Assembly: GCF_036370855.1 (NCBI RefSeq)
Contig: NC_088099.1
Coordinates: forward strand, 92,071,820 to 92,135,819
Source of the DNA: Dromaius novaehollandiae
Lineage: Eukaryota; Chordata; Aves; Casuariiformes; Dromaiidae
Direction of reading: 5' to 3'
Length of the DNA stretch: 64,000 nt
In this document: piece by piece, positions 41,801 to 56,800 of the stretch
Layout: each line of letters starts with the position of its first letter
Position numbering within the stretch: position 1 is the stretch's first letter
The notes under the pieces: model-generated
The model's database searches: none
What the model was told of the DNA's origin: nothing
The model's input: the letters and a program-made list of their open reading frames with translations, nothing else
Translations under genes and position numbers: made by a program

Positions 41801-44800
41801 CTTACTAAAAACTGTTATTTCAGTCTAGTAAATAAATATATATATATGCATGCTCACACAATTGCATGTATGCAGGATTTTAAATATAGGAAATAGGAAT
41901 TGCCTCCTCCCTTAAACTCATATGGCGTAGTTGCTAGAAGATTCACAAAGAAAGTGAAGGATAGTGAAAGAAAGTGGTTAAATAGGGTCAAGTGTCTTCA
42001 GTGCATGTTTTGGAGCAGGGTTTGGAAGACAGTTGTTTCTTTTCTTTTTAAGCACAGTGAATGGGGCAATGTTAGATTAGGATCTAAATTCAGGGCTCAG
42101 TTTAGGCAGAAGGAGTTGAAATTGCTGGGAAAAATAGGGTGCTGCTGCTAACACCTATTTTATGTAATGGTCAATCCAATAACTTTTTCTCAGAACATTT
42201 CTGTCAAATTATTCTCCTTAAACAAGATAGTTTTGAGGCTCTTATCAGGGTTTAATGCATATGCTTAAGGCTTTCAGTAACTCGGCCATGTTTGCTAGTA
42301 TTGTGCCTGACTACGAGGTGGTAGTTGCATAGCTGCACTGCAGGGATTAGACACCAGTTCAAGGTTAGTTTTGAGGCACTATACATCTGAACCCAACAGT
42401 TCAATTCCCAAGTGGCAGGTTGGCCATCTGTTTTTAATCCTGAAGCTTATAAGTGACTGACTACTTGAATGTTTTTATTCAGTGTGCTGAAGTGGAGCAT
42501 TAAGCAGAAATACTGTTTGCTTGTGATTTTTCCTCCATTTGCAAAAATGTATGCTTCCTCTTGTACTACTAAAGCTTCCTTTTCTTCGTGCTTTAGTCCT
42601 ATTTTTGCTTGTATTGCAGTTTAAAAGTTGTGATGACATTAGGAACTAAAAGTAACTTGTTAATTAGGACACCCACTTTTTTTTCTTGCTACAAACTAAA
42701 AGCTCTAGGAGTCAAAAATAATTTTAAACAGAAGTTCTGCTGTATGCATCACTAAAAACATGGTATTTGAACATCATCCTACACAGCTGATTAAACCAGA
42801 GTGAAAGGACTCAGTCAGTGTCATCTTTCTGATCTATGTCTTTTTTTTCCCCTCCCTTTTGAAAATATTTCAGGAAATTGTCAGGAGCTTTCCATCAAGC
42901 ACTACTGTCTTTCTGTCGGATGTCAGCAGACAGCCGTTTGGGATCAGAGGTATATTTTCCAGTTGACATAAACTAGAAGACCCTTTAGTCTGCATAATAA
43001 GAATAATTAACCCAGCAATAAGTATTTTGTAAGGAGACTTATGTGTATGAAATTTAAGATATAAGGATGTGCTTTCAGATTTTGCTTAAAAGCGATACCT
43101 AGTGGTACCTGTGTTAATAACCAGGAGCTTTGAATCTCTACAGACAGATTCATGCTTTTGGAGTTGGTATGCCTACTTCTAGATACAAAACTTGCAGCTT
43201 ATTGTGTACGTGTAAATTAATGTTTTCTTGAAATTAGTCAGTTTGCTGCATTTTTTTATTTTGATCAGAAAGGATTTTTTTTGGTTTTGTGCTTTTTTAA
43301 AAAAAAAATACTTGGTTTTATAGGTGTCTCGGATTGCAGACAGTGAAAAAAGTGTCATGTTAATGTTGGGACGCTGCCTGCCTCACATTGTTCCTAATGT
43401 ACTACTAGCGAAGCGAGAGGTGAGGAACCCCAACATGCTTATGTTTTGTTTTGTTTTGTTTTGTTTGTTTGTTTTAATCTTTACCAGGATGTTTTCTTCA
43501 TTTTGAAGATTTGGGCTTTTATCTCATGAAAGTCTATTACTTGCAATCATGTTCTTACTTTTGTGCATGCATCTCTGCTCCTAGAGAATGGTTTTACACC
43601 TCTGTCAGGTGAGTTCAGTAAATCTGCATGGTATTCTAATATTTCTTCCTTTGCTTAAGGCACCCATTAGCATTAAGCAAGACTAACTGTTACTGTAGGT
43701 CCATCTATTTGTTGTAGCACAAATGTTATTACATTAGAGAAGACCATGGTTAACATATCCCCTGTTCTTTGTAAATAATATATAATTTCAAATATTAAAT
43801 TTGGTTTAGAGTGTCTGTTAATTTTAGTAAGGATTAATGTTGAGGTTCTTTTGCAGCACTTCGTACTTCAGCAAAAAAATACTTTATTATCTCTCTCTAG
43901 AAGCTCCATGTATCAGCCAAGACAATGTTGTTCATCAAAATCACCTATTCCTTAAAAAAAAGAAATCTCTGTATAATTTTTCCTTAAACTTGTAACAAAT
44001 CTAAATAAAATTATGAAATGTGATGCTTATTTTGAATGTAAATGAAGTTGGTGTTTTACATAGTCATTGCACGCTATCTGATGTAAAAAAAAAAAAGGAA
44101 GATGGTGATTGAAGACAGAAAAATTACTGGTTTTGATTTTGCTTTGTTGTGAATATTGCACGTGATCAAAAGCATGTAATAAAATAATTAAGCAAAAATT
44201 CAGCAGACCTATATTTAATACTGAAAGAAGGGGTTTAAAGATGCATAGCTTGTTGAGTAAGTTTTAGCCCTTATCTAGGGGACCTACAGTATGGTAGACT
44301 TAGTGCATTTTGCATAAACTCATTCTAAGGCTTTGAAAAAACCTTAAGAAATTTGTACTGAACCTATAATCCAAAATTTTATAGCATATAAGTAGTTATG
44401 AGCAGTTGACATAAAGAATTTATGAGAGGTACCACATCTTGAAAGTCTCAAAAACTTTATAAAAGGGGTTTTTGTTTTGTTTTGTTTTTTTATTTTATTT
44501 TCTAACTAGATGATCTGGAAATTGTTCCGTTAGTACTCTTCCAGAATAATACTGTGAATGTTCCAGGATCAGCGCGTAATTTCTGATTTCTTATTTATTC
44601 CTTTCCTTCCCTCTGCTTGGCAGGATGTGGTATTTTGGGTTTTTTTCACAGCTTGTAGCATAATCTGTGTAATGCACTTAGTATTTTTGTGACCTTCTAG
44701 GCTATTTCCTACTTGCTTTGTTTTACAGTCTGAGTTATATATGATTATACGTATCTTTGCCTTATGTGAACCAGTATCTGAAGATTCCACAAGTGTGAAA

Positions 44801-47800
44801 TGTGTAATTGGATCTGTATGGGCTTAATGTTCTCAGAATTGAAATTTGCTTTAATAAATAGCTTTTCTCAGTTACCGCACATTGCTATCACTATTGTAAC
44901 ACTCTTTAGGTGTAGTCACGGAATTTGAAGGAAAATTTGGGTGGACCTTCTGTTAGTGTTTATTAATATCAGTGTTCTGAAAAGCCTAGCTAAGAAATAA
45001 GCTATCTTCACCAAGGCACAGCATAAAACTGTCTTGTCCAAAAAACCTTAACTATTAATAGAGTTTTAACACTATTTTACAGATAAGTGGTGTAAAAGTA
45101 TAGCAAAAGATCCTAACTCGAGAAACATTCTTGACAAGTTTGGGTTATAATACAAAGACATCATCAGTCTTCTCCGAAAGTATACAATGGTAGCATTGTA
45201 GTTTTTAAGATCTTAGGCTGTCTGTGTGCTAAATAAGAGAATTAAACGTAATTTTTGTGATAAATCTCTGAAGTAGCTATCTTTTGTTCTTTAAGCATCC
45301 ACCATGTTGATTTTAGTTGCCAAATCCTAAGCTGAAATTGTTATGCTCTGTATTTTTGTTTTGGAGAAACTGCCTTTGTGGAGGCTGACAGTCTCTAAAT
45401 AGATGTTGACATTTAGCGGAGATTTAGAGGCCATTCCACCAATGCCTTTCACCTTCTTAAAGTCAGTAGCAGCCTGCCTGACTTTGGTAGTAACTGCTTC
45501 AGTAGATGTTACAGCTGATATCTGAGCAACTAGTTAGTGGCCAGTACATTTCTGAAATTACTTGTTAGTTTGTGAATTGGTGCAGCTTTGGTTGTTCTTT
45601 GATATCTGTAACTTGGGTTCTGATGGAAGATAAGAAAGAAGGAAAATTTAGAGTATTGAGTATGATGGCTGAAGAGAGAATTATTTCTAAAAGACCAACT
45701 CAACAGGGTAAAATAACACATATTATGTGTTAATCCCCGTAAACACCGTTGGTAGTTTTGAGAATTTTATGTATCAATATAGATATTCAATGTTATTTCT
45801 ACCACAGCTATCTAATTTAGTGCAACTGCTTGCAAATGTGTATGTGAATGTTGAAATTTGTATGTGGATGCACTCACATACAAATGAGATATTGCAAGCT
45901 AAATATTAATTGGAATGAAAAGTAACAAAATGCTAAAAACCTACTCTTCAAAAAAAAGACCCCAAACTTTAGGTATGCAGTCTGTGATAATGTTTCTTGC
46001 AGACGAGCAGCTTGAGTTAAAACTTTGTTTGCATTGGAATCTACTTCCTGAAATATGTGTTTTCCACTTAAAACTAAAGCACACTTAAATTTTTTTGGAG
46101 AGAGGGGAGAAAAAGAAATTCCTTTGGCTAAATTATAAATAGAAACAATCTTTAAAAATTTCTACTGGTCCAAAGTAGTTCAAAACTGATTCCTCTGCCT
46201 TCATAAGATATAAAAATTGGTATCTTCTGGTCATGTTACAGGAGTACCTTGCTTATATGTACAATTTCCATTCTCTGCAATACGTAGTCTGAGCAGAGTT
46301 TGAGCAGGAGGGAACCTTTTGGCATAATACCAGGATCTTATTACTCTTGTTCTTCATCAAGAAACACTTCCCTTGCGTATTTATATCTTTCAACTCATCT
46401 ATTGTTCTAGGGTAGTTTCTACACCTCTTAGGCGTTCAGTTGTGTTATGCAAAACGTAGTAAAGTCATGATAGTAATGATAGACTGAATGTCCTCCACTA
46501 AAGTTTTCTTTGCTTCATACGTGGCATTGATAAGAATAGAGCTTTGTTTCTTCTTTCCAAAGTTCGAAGAAAGATAATATAATGCTAAATCTGCAGACTT
46601 AGAACTGGTGCCATTCTTGACTCTACGAGAAGAACGCAGAGCTGTAGATTTAAGGTTGTTTGCATTACCACATAGAAACTACACATTGACATGATTGAGG
46701 CACTTTAATTCTCTGGCTTTTTTATAGGTGGTTGTCTCTTAAAACACATTGAGGCTGATTCTGTTACTACAGATTTTCATCAGTCTTATGCTTTGAAAGT
46801 TGGATAAAATATTGACTTTGTTCAAAAATTTTAAAAATGCCTTGTCAGAGCTCAGAAGTCTATTTAAGTGGCTGTTTTCAGACACTGTGCTGAGTAGAAG
46901 CCATGGCTGCTTATTCTGGTTGGGTATGGATAGAGGAATAGAAGTTTGAATTCCCAAGCACGAAAACTCTGTCAGCCGTCGGTGCCTTCTAAAAGAAGGT
47001 TGTTGTTTCACTGCATAGGGGGAGAATGGAAAATTTAAATGAACAGTTAAAATATTTTCTGTTAACTCTTTGAAACTTAAGCTGAGGTAGGCTTCTATAG
47101 TTTGTTTCTGGAAATGGGCATACTGCTGGCCTCAGCCGCCTTTTCCAGTTTGTGTTTTTTCCCTTCCCCTCTCTCCGTGTAAGAGACAGAACTGATTTTT
47201 AGTTTAAACCTTTTAGTTCTCTTACCTGGATATGAATGGCTACATTCGTTTTCTTAGAATAAAATAGTTCTAGACTGTAAAGTATCCCTTTAATCTCAAG
47301 TCTTTTACCTCATCTTTTTCAACAACACGTCCTTGAACATAATGTAGTTCATAGATGCAAGCAGTTGAATTTAATACTTACGAGTTGAGTTGCCAATTGT
47401 TACTAGTTTTATCACAGTAGTTTTATATGCAGATTACCAAATGAACAATAGATAAAATAAAGAAGTATGAGTTTTCTTGTTTTGTTGTTGTCACGCCCGT
47501 ATCTACATGGATTCTCACATAAAAATATCCCTTTGGGATACGTGAGAGACATAGTTTGGATCCTGGGATAGCAGTCTTTTCCCATGAACCATAATTAGAG
47601 TTGTAATTTTAATCTTAGAAGTTTATGCTACTCCTTCTAAGTCATGTGCTAATGCTACAATTATTTATTTTTTCATTTTAAAATGAAAAGAATGAATTCT
47701 AAACTTAAAATACATCCTTGCACAAGAGACTACACATCAGTAGTTTATTTGTACCTGCAGCTATTTCAGTTACAACAGTCATGATTATTTCCTTTACTCG

Positions 47801-50800
47801 TTTTCAAGGACTACATTACAGGGAAATTTTCACGTAATATTGGTTGATAATATAAGCATTGACCACTAGAAAAAATTTTAAAAAGCACATTTACAAAATG
47901 TGGTCCTAGTTCATTTGTTATTGTGTTACCTGTTTGCTATATTATTAAATTTAGTATTTGAAATAATACAAAATTTTATGACCCTTCCAAGCTATTAAAG
48001 TCACCAATCTTGAAACTTACCCTAATTAGATTTATTCTTTGAGATAATTATTTTGCTTATGAACACTCCAGCATAAAGGCATTAATTAGTCAGAGAAGCT
48101 TTGATATATAAGACTTATGTTAGAATGTTGAAGGGAAAATTATAATGTAGGTAACAACTCTGATAGAAAATGCCATGCTATTGTATAGGAAAATTATCAA
48201 TAAAATAGACAAAAGCTTGCTATAGAAAGCGTATTTTTTTAAAAGTGAAGTTCTCTAATATTTTATTTAGGCAGAACTTTTTTGTATCTAATTGAGGTAA
48301 TGCCAGTTACTTTTAAAAAGTGACCCATCCTCTGACCATGATGAATAGTAGCCCCATATGCCCATGTAAATGTTGCCTTTGCTGAGGACATGCACCAGCT
48401 CCAATAATGAACCTTGCTCAGAGGTAACAGAATATATCACTTTTCTCTAAATTTTTTTTTCTTGTTATAAGATAAGGGGAAGTGTTGCCCAAAGGTATTT
48501 TGGTATGCTTTTTGCTGTGAAGATGAGCTTTTACCTTTGGGAGACCTGTGTGGATACCCAAAAGTAGATCTGAGGGAAGATGGGTGACGTAAGTTCCCCA
48601 GCACAATGTGTTAGGTCACCTCCTTGTCCATGGATCACCTGTATGCAGCTTACCTCATGGTAAAAAGAAAGCATCTTGTTTTCCCTCTGTTCTACATGTG
48701 GGTAGTTCACAGATATAAACTGCCCCAGATAGAAACTTCCTTTTTCGGTAGTGGAGGTGAGACCTCCGGCATGTGGTATTTTATTTCCAGGCTCCTTCAC
48801 CAAGTCACGAGTGCTAGGCGTGCTGTAGTGGCAGTCTACTATGCCTCTAATGAGAAAACAGTATCTCATTTCTGAAAACCACTTCTTCTGATATTGTTGA
48901 CTGGCATCAGTAGGAATTAGTTACAGTTTTCCTAAGAAAGAAGCAATAGGGAAACAAGGAGCTTTGGGGTGAACCAGGGCATTACAGATCCCAAATTAAA
49001 GCAAGAAGGGAGGATTTTATTTTCTTTTAATTTCTCACTTCTTGCTCAGCTGTCAGCACAAGTGGTATTCCTTCCCAAGGAAGGCAGAACATTTGAAATA
49101 GCGCTGGAAGTCCTGTCCTTGATTATTGATTGCCATAAACACTCTCCATAGCAACAAAAGTCTTGTCAACTTTCTCCTGAATTTAGCTAGCCAAATGCTT
49201 ACACTGTTCTGTCTTATTGAAAAATGTAGCACTTTCTACAGCACTTCTGTGCTGTTTTTGCTCGTGAAAAATACATGATTTATTAAGTCTCAATCTAAAT
49301 CGTGGCACTTAGCAACAGAAAGGAATAAACTTGATCGTGCCTGTAGGATGCTTTTGTACAGCTGTGTCCTTAGTCACCCTGAATACCTAGAGAAGAATTG
49401 GTCCCTTTTTAAGCCTTTGGGAGACTTCACTTGACCTCTTCTGTCCACCTGCAAGAGCGGTTGAGCTCCTCATGTTTCACAGGAAGCCCCTTTTGCCTCC
49501 AGTTTTACCCTCCCTTCCATGAAGTCTATAGGGAACACATAAAACACTGTTCAAGACTTCTCACTGTTTCTCCACTCCCCTTACTAGAAGGAACTGTAGA
49601 AGCACTGATGCAGCGATGCAGAGAACGCTCTCTCCTCCCATAGTATGCATGAAAGAATGTGACCAATGGACAAGAAAATACAGCTAATACCATCTGCTAT
49701 AATAACCAACTTTCTGCAAGGTAAAGAATCAGCCTTGTATCTGCCCCATGTCAGTGGTTCTAGGTTACTCATCAGGCTTTCATGCGTAAGTTAGTATCTA
49801 GGAGAATATTTGTAGGTGTTTTCCATCCATACAGATTCAGTTGGAAAAAGACAACCTTATTAACTTACTAAATTTCAAAGGTTTGAAACCAAACAAAACA
49901 AAAATGTGCACTGGTTTGAAATCTTGCAGTAGTTCTCAGTGAGCTGTTGAGATTTTTTTCAGTTGGTGTTCAAACCAACTAGGAAAGTGGAGTCTGTGTG
50001 ACAGTTTCAACAGGTAAAATAAAAACCCCGAATTATAAAACCTACGTGTTCCATTTCACAGGAGACATATATATATATAGGTTTTTTTTTTAATTTTCTG
50101 TCCGCTGTTAAAAACACTTAACAATTGCCAGAGCAGTAAGGTGATACGAACTTATAGTGCAATTTCAGAAAGTTATGTTTCAGTATATTAAGTGTTATCT
50201 TTTAGCAATTAAGTTTTTCCATGAGCTGTATTCTTTACAATGTAGTTAATCATTATGTTCTGTACACGCAAAATATAATCTAATTCCTCTTTAAAAGATC
50301 CTAGCTTAACATATAATTAAAACTATTAGTATTTGGAGTGATATGGATCATCATGGCAAAATCTTGTTTGTTTTTTGTAATATTTTTAGGATCTTTTGAG
50401 TTAAAACAGGGTAGTTGCAGGAGAGAATGCTTCTGTGAAGTACAAAACAGACAGGTAAATAGCTAAGACCCCTGCCTTCTCAGGACTTTAGCAGGAGCAA
50501 AACCTGAATGTTAAGTATGCAAAGAATAAAATCTAACATACAACTTCTAGAGGGAAGAGACGTTTCAACAGAAGAAAGTTTTTAGTTCTTTGGGCTTTTT
50601 CATTCCTAAAGCTTTATTTAGTACAGGTCTTTAATTCACCTTATTTTGTGTCCCACTTACTAAAAAAACAAAAAAAACAAACAAAAAAAAACCCAAAAAG
50701 CTTCACTTTAAATACTTTAAAATAGAAAAAGAAGTGTCCAAGTTCTTCAAATTATTTGTCATTTCTCTTTCCATACTTTCAGATTTTTGAAGTGGTAGGA

Positions 50801-53800
50801 TATTTCTACATTCATTCCTCTGTTTAATCCTAAATTCTCTAATCTGTATCATGGTTGTGTTAAATCGTGCCAAAATATCTCCCAAAATTTTAGTCCATTT
50901 TAGGATATGTGTCTCAGTCATCTTCGAGGGAAAAAAAAGAATGTTAAGTACAACTTTTATAAAATGAAAATAAGAGGTTGTCAGGAGTTGAGTAAGTAAT
51001 GCTCTATTTTAAACATAGGAGTGACTATTCAGAAAAACAGAATATTAGGAAGTGTCTTTTTCATGTTGTTTCCCCATGACCACCTTATTTGATAGTCTTA
51101 CTTCTCAAGAGGATCAAAAATAGATCACTTTGAAAATCTGATACTTAAGCAGAAACTTGCATCTCCCTACTAAGTTATTAAAAATAATTACAGACTTTTC
51201 TAGGTTTTATATAATCTTATCTAGTAAATCCAGAAGTGTTTCCCAGTGTCATCTGCTTGTTTGTCGCTGCTTATTTATTCCCCCAAAGAGCCTATCTGTT
51301 GAAAGTGGCTTAAAATTGGAGATGGGAGGATGGGAGAGGAAGTCTTCTGATTACTTGCCCATGCTTTCTTAGCAAACACCTCAGTTTGTGTCTTGTTCTT
51401 CTCTTCTCCTCCCTTCCTCTCCTTCCTACTGTGATGTTTCTGTTCGTAAGATTTTTATGACCATGTAGAAGTTGTGTGACTTCCCAATTGGGTGGGATTA
51501 AAGGCTCACATTAATGAGGTCAAGGAAAGGGACTTCCAGTCCATGTTTTTCAAACCTCTTGTTTGTTTCTTTTGGGAATGAATACCATTAGATTTTGAAA
51601 GCATATTTAGAAAGGTTTTTGCTGCTGTCAACAGCCTGTATTTTCTTTCACTTAATGTTTTACACACTATTTTCTTGATCATTTGTTCTTTATGGGAATT
51701 GAATTGCTCTAAAATTTTTCAAAAAGGAAAATTCAGCTTCAGATATTATCTCTTTATTGGAAAAATTCCTTTAAAATCGTACAATTCTCAGTCATCATAA
51801 AATAGATGGTATCTGTCTGCAGTCACCTTTACCTGTGTATCTGTTTCTTGATGCTTATTCAAACTTTTACACAAAACTGGTGTGTGTGCTTAATTGGGAA
51901 TTTTATCTTTCACTCCATGGCATCACAAATAGCTTTTCCATAGTAGCTGTGTTTAAACTCTAAGACTTCTATGGAACTTTCTTCAGTTCAGTAGGTAATG
52001 AAGAAAATTTAAGCTATGATTGTCCTCTAATTCCGATTACAGGTGACCTGCATATGTTAATTGTAAACTTTGCAGAGCTTTTCATGTTATGTGTTGGTTC
52101 TCCCCTAATGCTTCCTAGGATAAAAATCATTCTAACTCTTAGATCTTCATGTTTTTCAGATCACTCTGTAAGAGATCAAGACTTTAACATGTCTTCTCTA
52201 ACTGTTTTGATGATGTGTGGCTAGATTTATCTTCTTAGTTTCTTTTGCCATTAATGAATATACGCCCAAAGCATTTTTACTTTGTTTGGTTTTCCCCCAC
52301 CCACAACCTTTTAGGAATTGATCCCACTCATACTGTGTACAGCCTGCCTCCATCCTGAACCCAAAGAGAGAGATCAGCTTCTACACATACTGTTCAATTT
52401 GATCAAACGACCAGATGATGAGCAAAGGTGTGTTTGCGTTTTTGTGTTACGGGACAAGAAGGAACTTTTTTCTTTGTCAGAGAAGCAGAACTAATGGAAA
52501 CTGAGTATTACTGGATGATTTTAAGTTTCACTAAGCTGACATTGTACTGTTATAATGTTAACAAATTTGCATAAACTTTGAGACTTTGCCTTTCCACGAA
52601 CAACACTTTCGTATGCAATTTCTTGTTATTGAAATGCAGGGATGTGCTTGGTAAGCTGCAGTGTAACATTTCAGTTCCTTTTTTTCATAAACATGAACTG
52701 AAATGTTTTGTGAAAATAAGCTTTAAGATCATAATTCTTAATAATCTTAGATACAGAAATCAAAACAACTTTTTTTTAACTACTGCCTTAATATATCTTA
52801 ATGAACCATATGTTTATAAGTTAACCGTTATGCTTAGTATGGGAAAATAGTGTGGTTGGTTGTAATAAAAATTCAGAAGACTGAAGGAGAGATTTGGTTT
52901 TGGCAAGTGGTCAGACATTTATGTTTGTTTAGTTGAGACTTAGGAATAAAGTATAATCTTACTTTATTTTTTAAATGTAGTTCTTCCTTAGTAGTCAGGG
53001 AGTATGACTTTGTTTATACCAATCTTGGTAAGATTAACCTTAAGGTTGAAACACAGTACCCTAGCTGGTGTGTTTTCTTTTCTAATGGTGAAAATATTTT
53101 TCATTTTCGATGGTCTGTACTTCTTCCATTGCTTTCATTAGAAATGTTTTGTAAAGCATCTGTATCTGTCATTGTCCTATGCTGTCTTCAATTGAATTAG
53201 GCTTTAATGAAATATGTAGAAAGCATTTTTTGAAGATTCTCTGCAAGTGAAGTTTTCTGGTGCCTTTCTGAATTGTTCCCACGGTAAAATTTAGAAACGA
53301 GGCATAACTGAAAGAGATGGCTTGGAGACAATAAATAAATGAAAGCCACTTATGGCACAGTAGCACCATGCAGATTGAAATTACATAAAGGTCCAGTCCT
53401 CGTTCTACCTCAGGTTCTTCAGAAATCTGCTTCTAAAATCTACTGTTATCTATAATATTTTGAATGTTCCATGTAGTCTGTGAAGATAACGTTATTTTGT
53501 GGTTGAGGCAGGCAGGAAGTCTCCTGTCCTTTGTAGTCCCTTGTAGTTGATTTTTCACAGGATTGGTGGTCTGTCAAATTGATCTTCTATATGCATAGTT
53601 AGCTGCCGTTAGGTTTATCTCTTCCAACAGCAAAGAGGGAAGAGAATCCAGACTTCTTTTTCCTTAAAGTTATTCGTTCTTTGCTGTGAAGTCCAGATGT
53701 ATATCTAAAATGGATGACTTATCTCTTATTTGACAGAAGTATATGTATTGGATATGCTGCAGTCAGGTGCCATAGTGCCTTTAACTATTTTAAAGATTTT

Positions 53801-56800
53801 TATATGCATATATGTTATGAATACACATTATCTCCTGGAGAATATGGCAGAATATCTCTCCCAAATTTCTGTTGAAAACGAGAGATTCTGAATACAAATC
53901 AGAAAATATTCAGAATTTATTCCAGACAGTATTTTATGCTTATATCATATATTTGTACCAAAGTATATATTATGCATGCTTGTTTTATGTCTAAATATGT
54001 TCAAACAATATTTTAGTGGTCTTATGCAGTGTGAAGTAAGCCAAGACATTCAGGTTAAATCACCAGAAGAGTGGTATTAATTTGCTGATATGTTACTCAA
54101 TCAGCTTCTACTATACCATGGAGGCCTACATTATACATTAAAGTGGCAGATCATGGAAGTTGACTTCAACTAGTTTTTGAAATGCATGAGGCTGTGAAAT
54201 ATGACATTGCATTTACAATAATGAACCCATTAAAATACATCTTTTACTCATTCATAAGTGTTTGACCATATAAAGTATGTTAACAGTCATTTGGAAAGTC
54301 TATTTTGTACTTGTTGTCTCTGTGAAAGGCATTTTGGTGCGTGCACAGGTACCATATCACCATAGTCTTGTGCATTCTTTATATATAACAAGCCCTCTTT
54401 TATCTTCAAGACTTTGCTTATTAATGTACTCCTTGCTTTTTCCAAATATGTATAGTGTCCTCTTCTGCAAAGGAGCAAATACACATTAGCTTTACTCTAA
54501 ACTTCTTTCTGGACAATTACATTGTTTTGGATGCCAGGGAGCTGTGAAGAAAACAGGTCAATGCTGGAATGCTTTAGGACCTGGTTAAAACATAGTTTGA
54601 AATGGAAACTCTTGAGAGTATTTCCAAGTAATGTACACAGAAGCACCACTCTTGCAGGAGATAAGATATGTTAAGTATAGTGTATCTAATGTGGCTTTTC
54701 ATAGGTTATACAATACCACCTTGCACAGAATGCACATAATACTTTAACATATTAAGGAAAACTCTGGTAAGAAGCTTCTTAATACAACCTGAAGGATTGA
54801 CAAGAGAACCTTGAACTGCATAATGTAAGACCGAATTGCTTGCCGGTCCATGCAGACACTTTATAAAACCTCTAGAAAGACTTAAGAAGTGTTAAATTAT
54901 GCCAGATCTGCTCTGTTTTAACTTCTGCCTTGTTTCTTTAATCTGATTCCTGATTTTGGTTTGGTTTCTGTAGAGATGAAGTAAAGTAGTACTTTGCTGA
55001 ATAGTGTTGACTAGCCTTATGTTTCTGCTTAGGGGGTCATAAGTGCATGCTTTGAAAAGAGCTATTTGAGGAAAAGCATTCACAGCATCTTGTTAACAGA
55101 AGATGTTGTTACAACAACAAGCCTGTCTGCAAAGGCTTTTTTCCCCCCCTCATACCTGGTCTAGACTCTAACTATTGCAACAGCTTAAGGTTAATGGGGT
55201 TTGTTTGTTTGGATGAGCTGTCATTGAGACCTTTCCATCTTTCATTTTTCTGAATTATTGTCTGTTTTCATATACTTTTAAGACAGTTACAACATGCCGA
55301 CAGTATAAATACTTAAAACATTCTTTTTGAACATTTTTTGCAATATGTTAAACTTCCCAATTTTATAGGCAAGGCAAAAGAACATATGGCTTAATTTTCA
55401 CAAAATTAGATTTTATGGCCTTTTTTCTTTTTGAAAAAATTGTAGAAAATACCTCATTTGGTTTTGCCTATTTCTAGTGAAGTATATTTCAAGTAATTAC
55501 TGTATTTTGCTATTTACTGTAAATATTTCATAAGCGTATGTTCTGTCACCCACTTCTGTGATTAGGTACAGTGTGTAGGTCAAGAACCAAAGACAGGAAC
55601 TTGAATAACTACATTATTTGTTATAGAACTCAGAATTACCATGGGCTTTTGTCTCCATATTGCTATTGCATATCCCGTTTTGATTCTTTGAGTCTTATCT
55701 AATCATTACCTTTCTGTTTTCCCCCAACCCTCTTACCTTGATTAAAGGTCTGGTTCTCTGTTCCTGGTGGAGGCTAAAGAAAAAGAGCTTGCTCTGATAG
55801 TTGGCCTAAAGAATGCTGGGAGAAAATCTTTTTAGTAGACTATTTCTCCTTGAAGAGATTCTGAATGTGATGTCTCTTGTTGGAGTGTGTTGTGTAGTAA
55901 TACTAGCTAAGCTAAGCTAAGAAATATCCAGCAGAATCTCTGCCTTTCAACCTTAAGAGCATACTGTTAGCTGCAGTAAGTATTTATGAGTGTGTGCATG
56001 ACACTAAAATAATTTTAAAAAAAAATCATTCTGGCTTACTTGCCTCAAAATAATAATGAGCAAATTCACAGTGATGTTGCAGTCTTATTGCTGAGATGAT
56101 AAAATAAGAGTCTGGTGTCCATGCATTATAATTTGAAACCATTTATTTGAATGCTGGTGTAGGTACGAAAATTGGGTAGAATTGGTAAATTGCATACAAA
56201 GTTAGTATCATTTCAGTCCTGTCAACAGGAGACAAAGGTAAAAGTCAAAAATCTTAGCAAGACAAATACTCATTTAATGATAGTTAGAATATCATAAGTT
56301 ACAACTAATTACAATTTTACAGATATCTGTAGTTGGATCCCATTAAGCCTCAATGGACTTAAAAACATATAAACAAAAAGAAGTCATACTTCCTTACTGT
56401 GTATCAGATTTGTCTTCCTTAAATCTCTCCATATACCTCCACTTTTAAGTTTAAAACGTTGCATACTTACTCTGTACATAAAACCTCATCTTGTATATAG
56501 CCCTCTGTGAGGGAAGTGATTCCTCAGACAGTTAAAAAGCAAGTGAGATAATGGGGCAAATAATGAGGGATTTCTGCCCTCAAATAATTTTAGAAGTTAC
56601 TCACCCAGGTGCTTGCACTGGTAGGTCATAAGACAGATCTACATTTTAAGTTTTTTGGATCTTGATCATCACTAATAAATATTCAGGAGTCAATAGAAAA
56701 TATTAGGGAAAAAACTCCAAAATTTTGTTGAAAGAACTTTAAATAAATACATTTACCTATGAAATTAGTGGAACAGCAGTCTGTTTTCTTGCAGACTTTA

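Noticed and set aside
48531-48875. Overlapping open frames on both strands near 48.5-48.9 kb
   Set aside because: No domain, no conserved pattern, and both strands open at once, which suggests chance.
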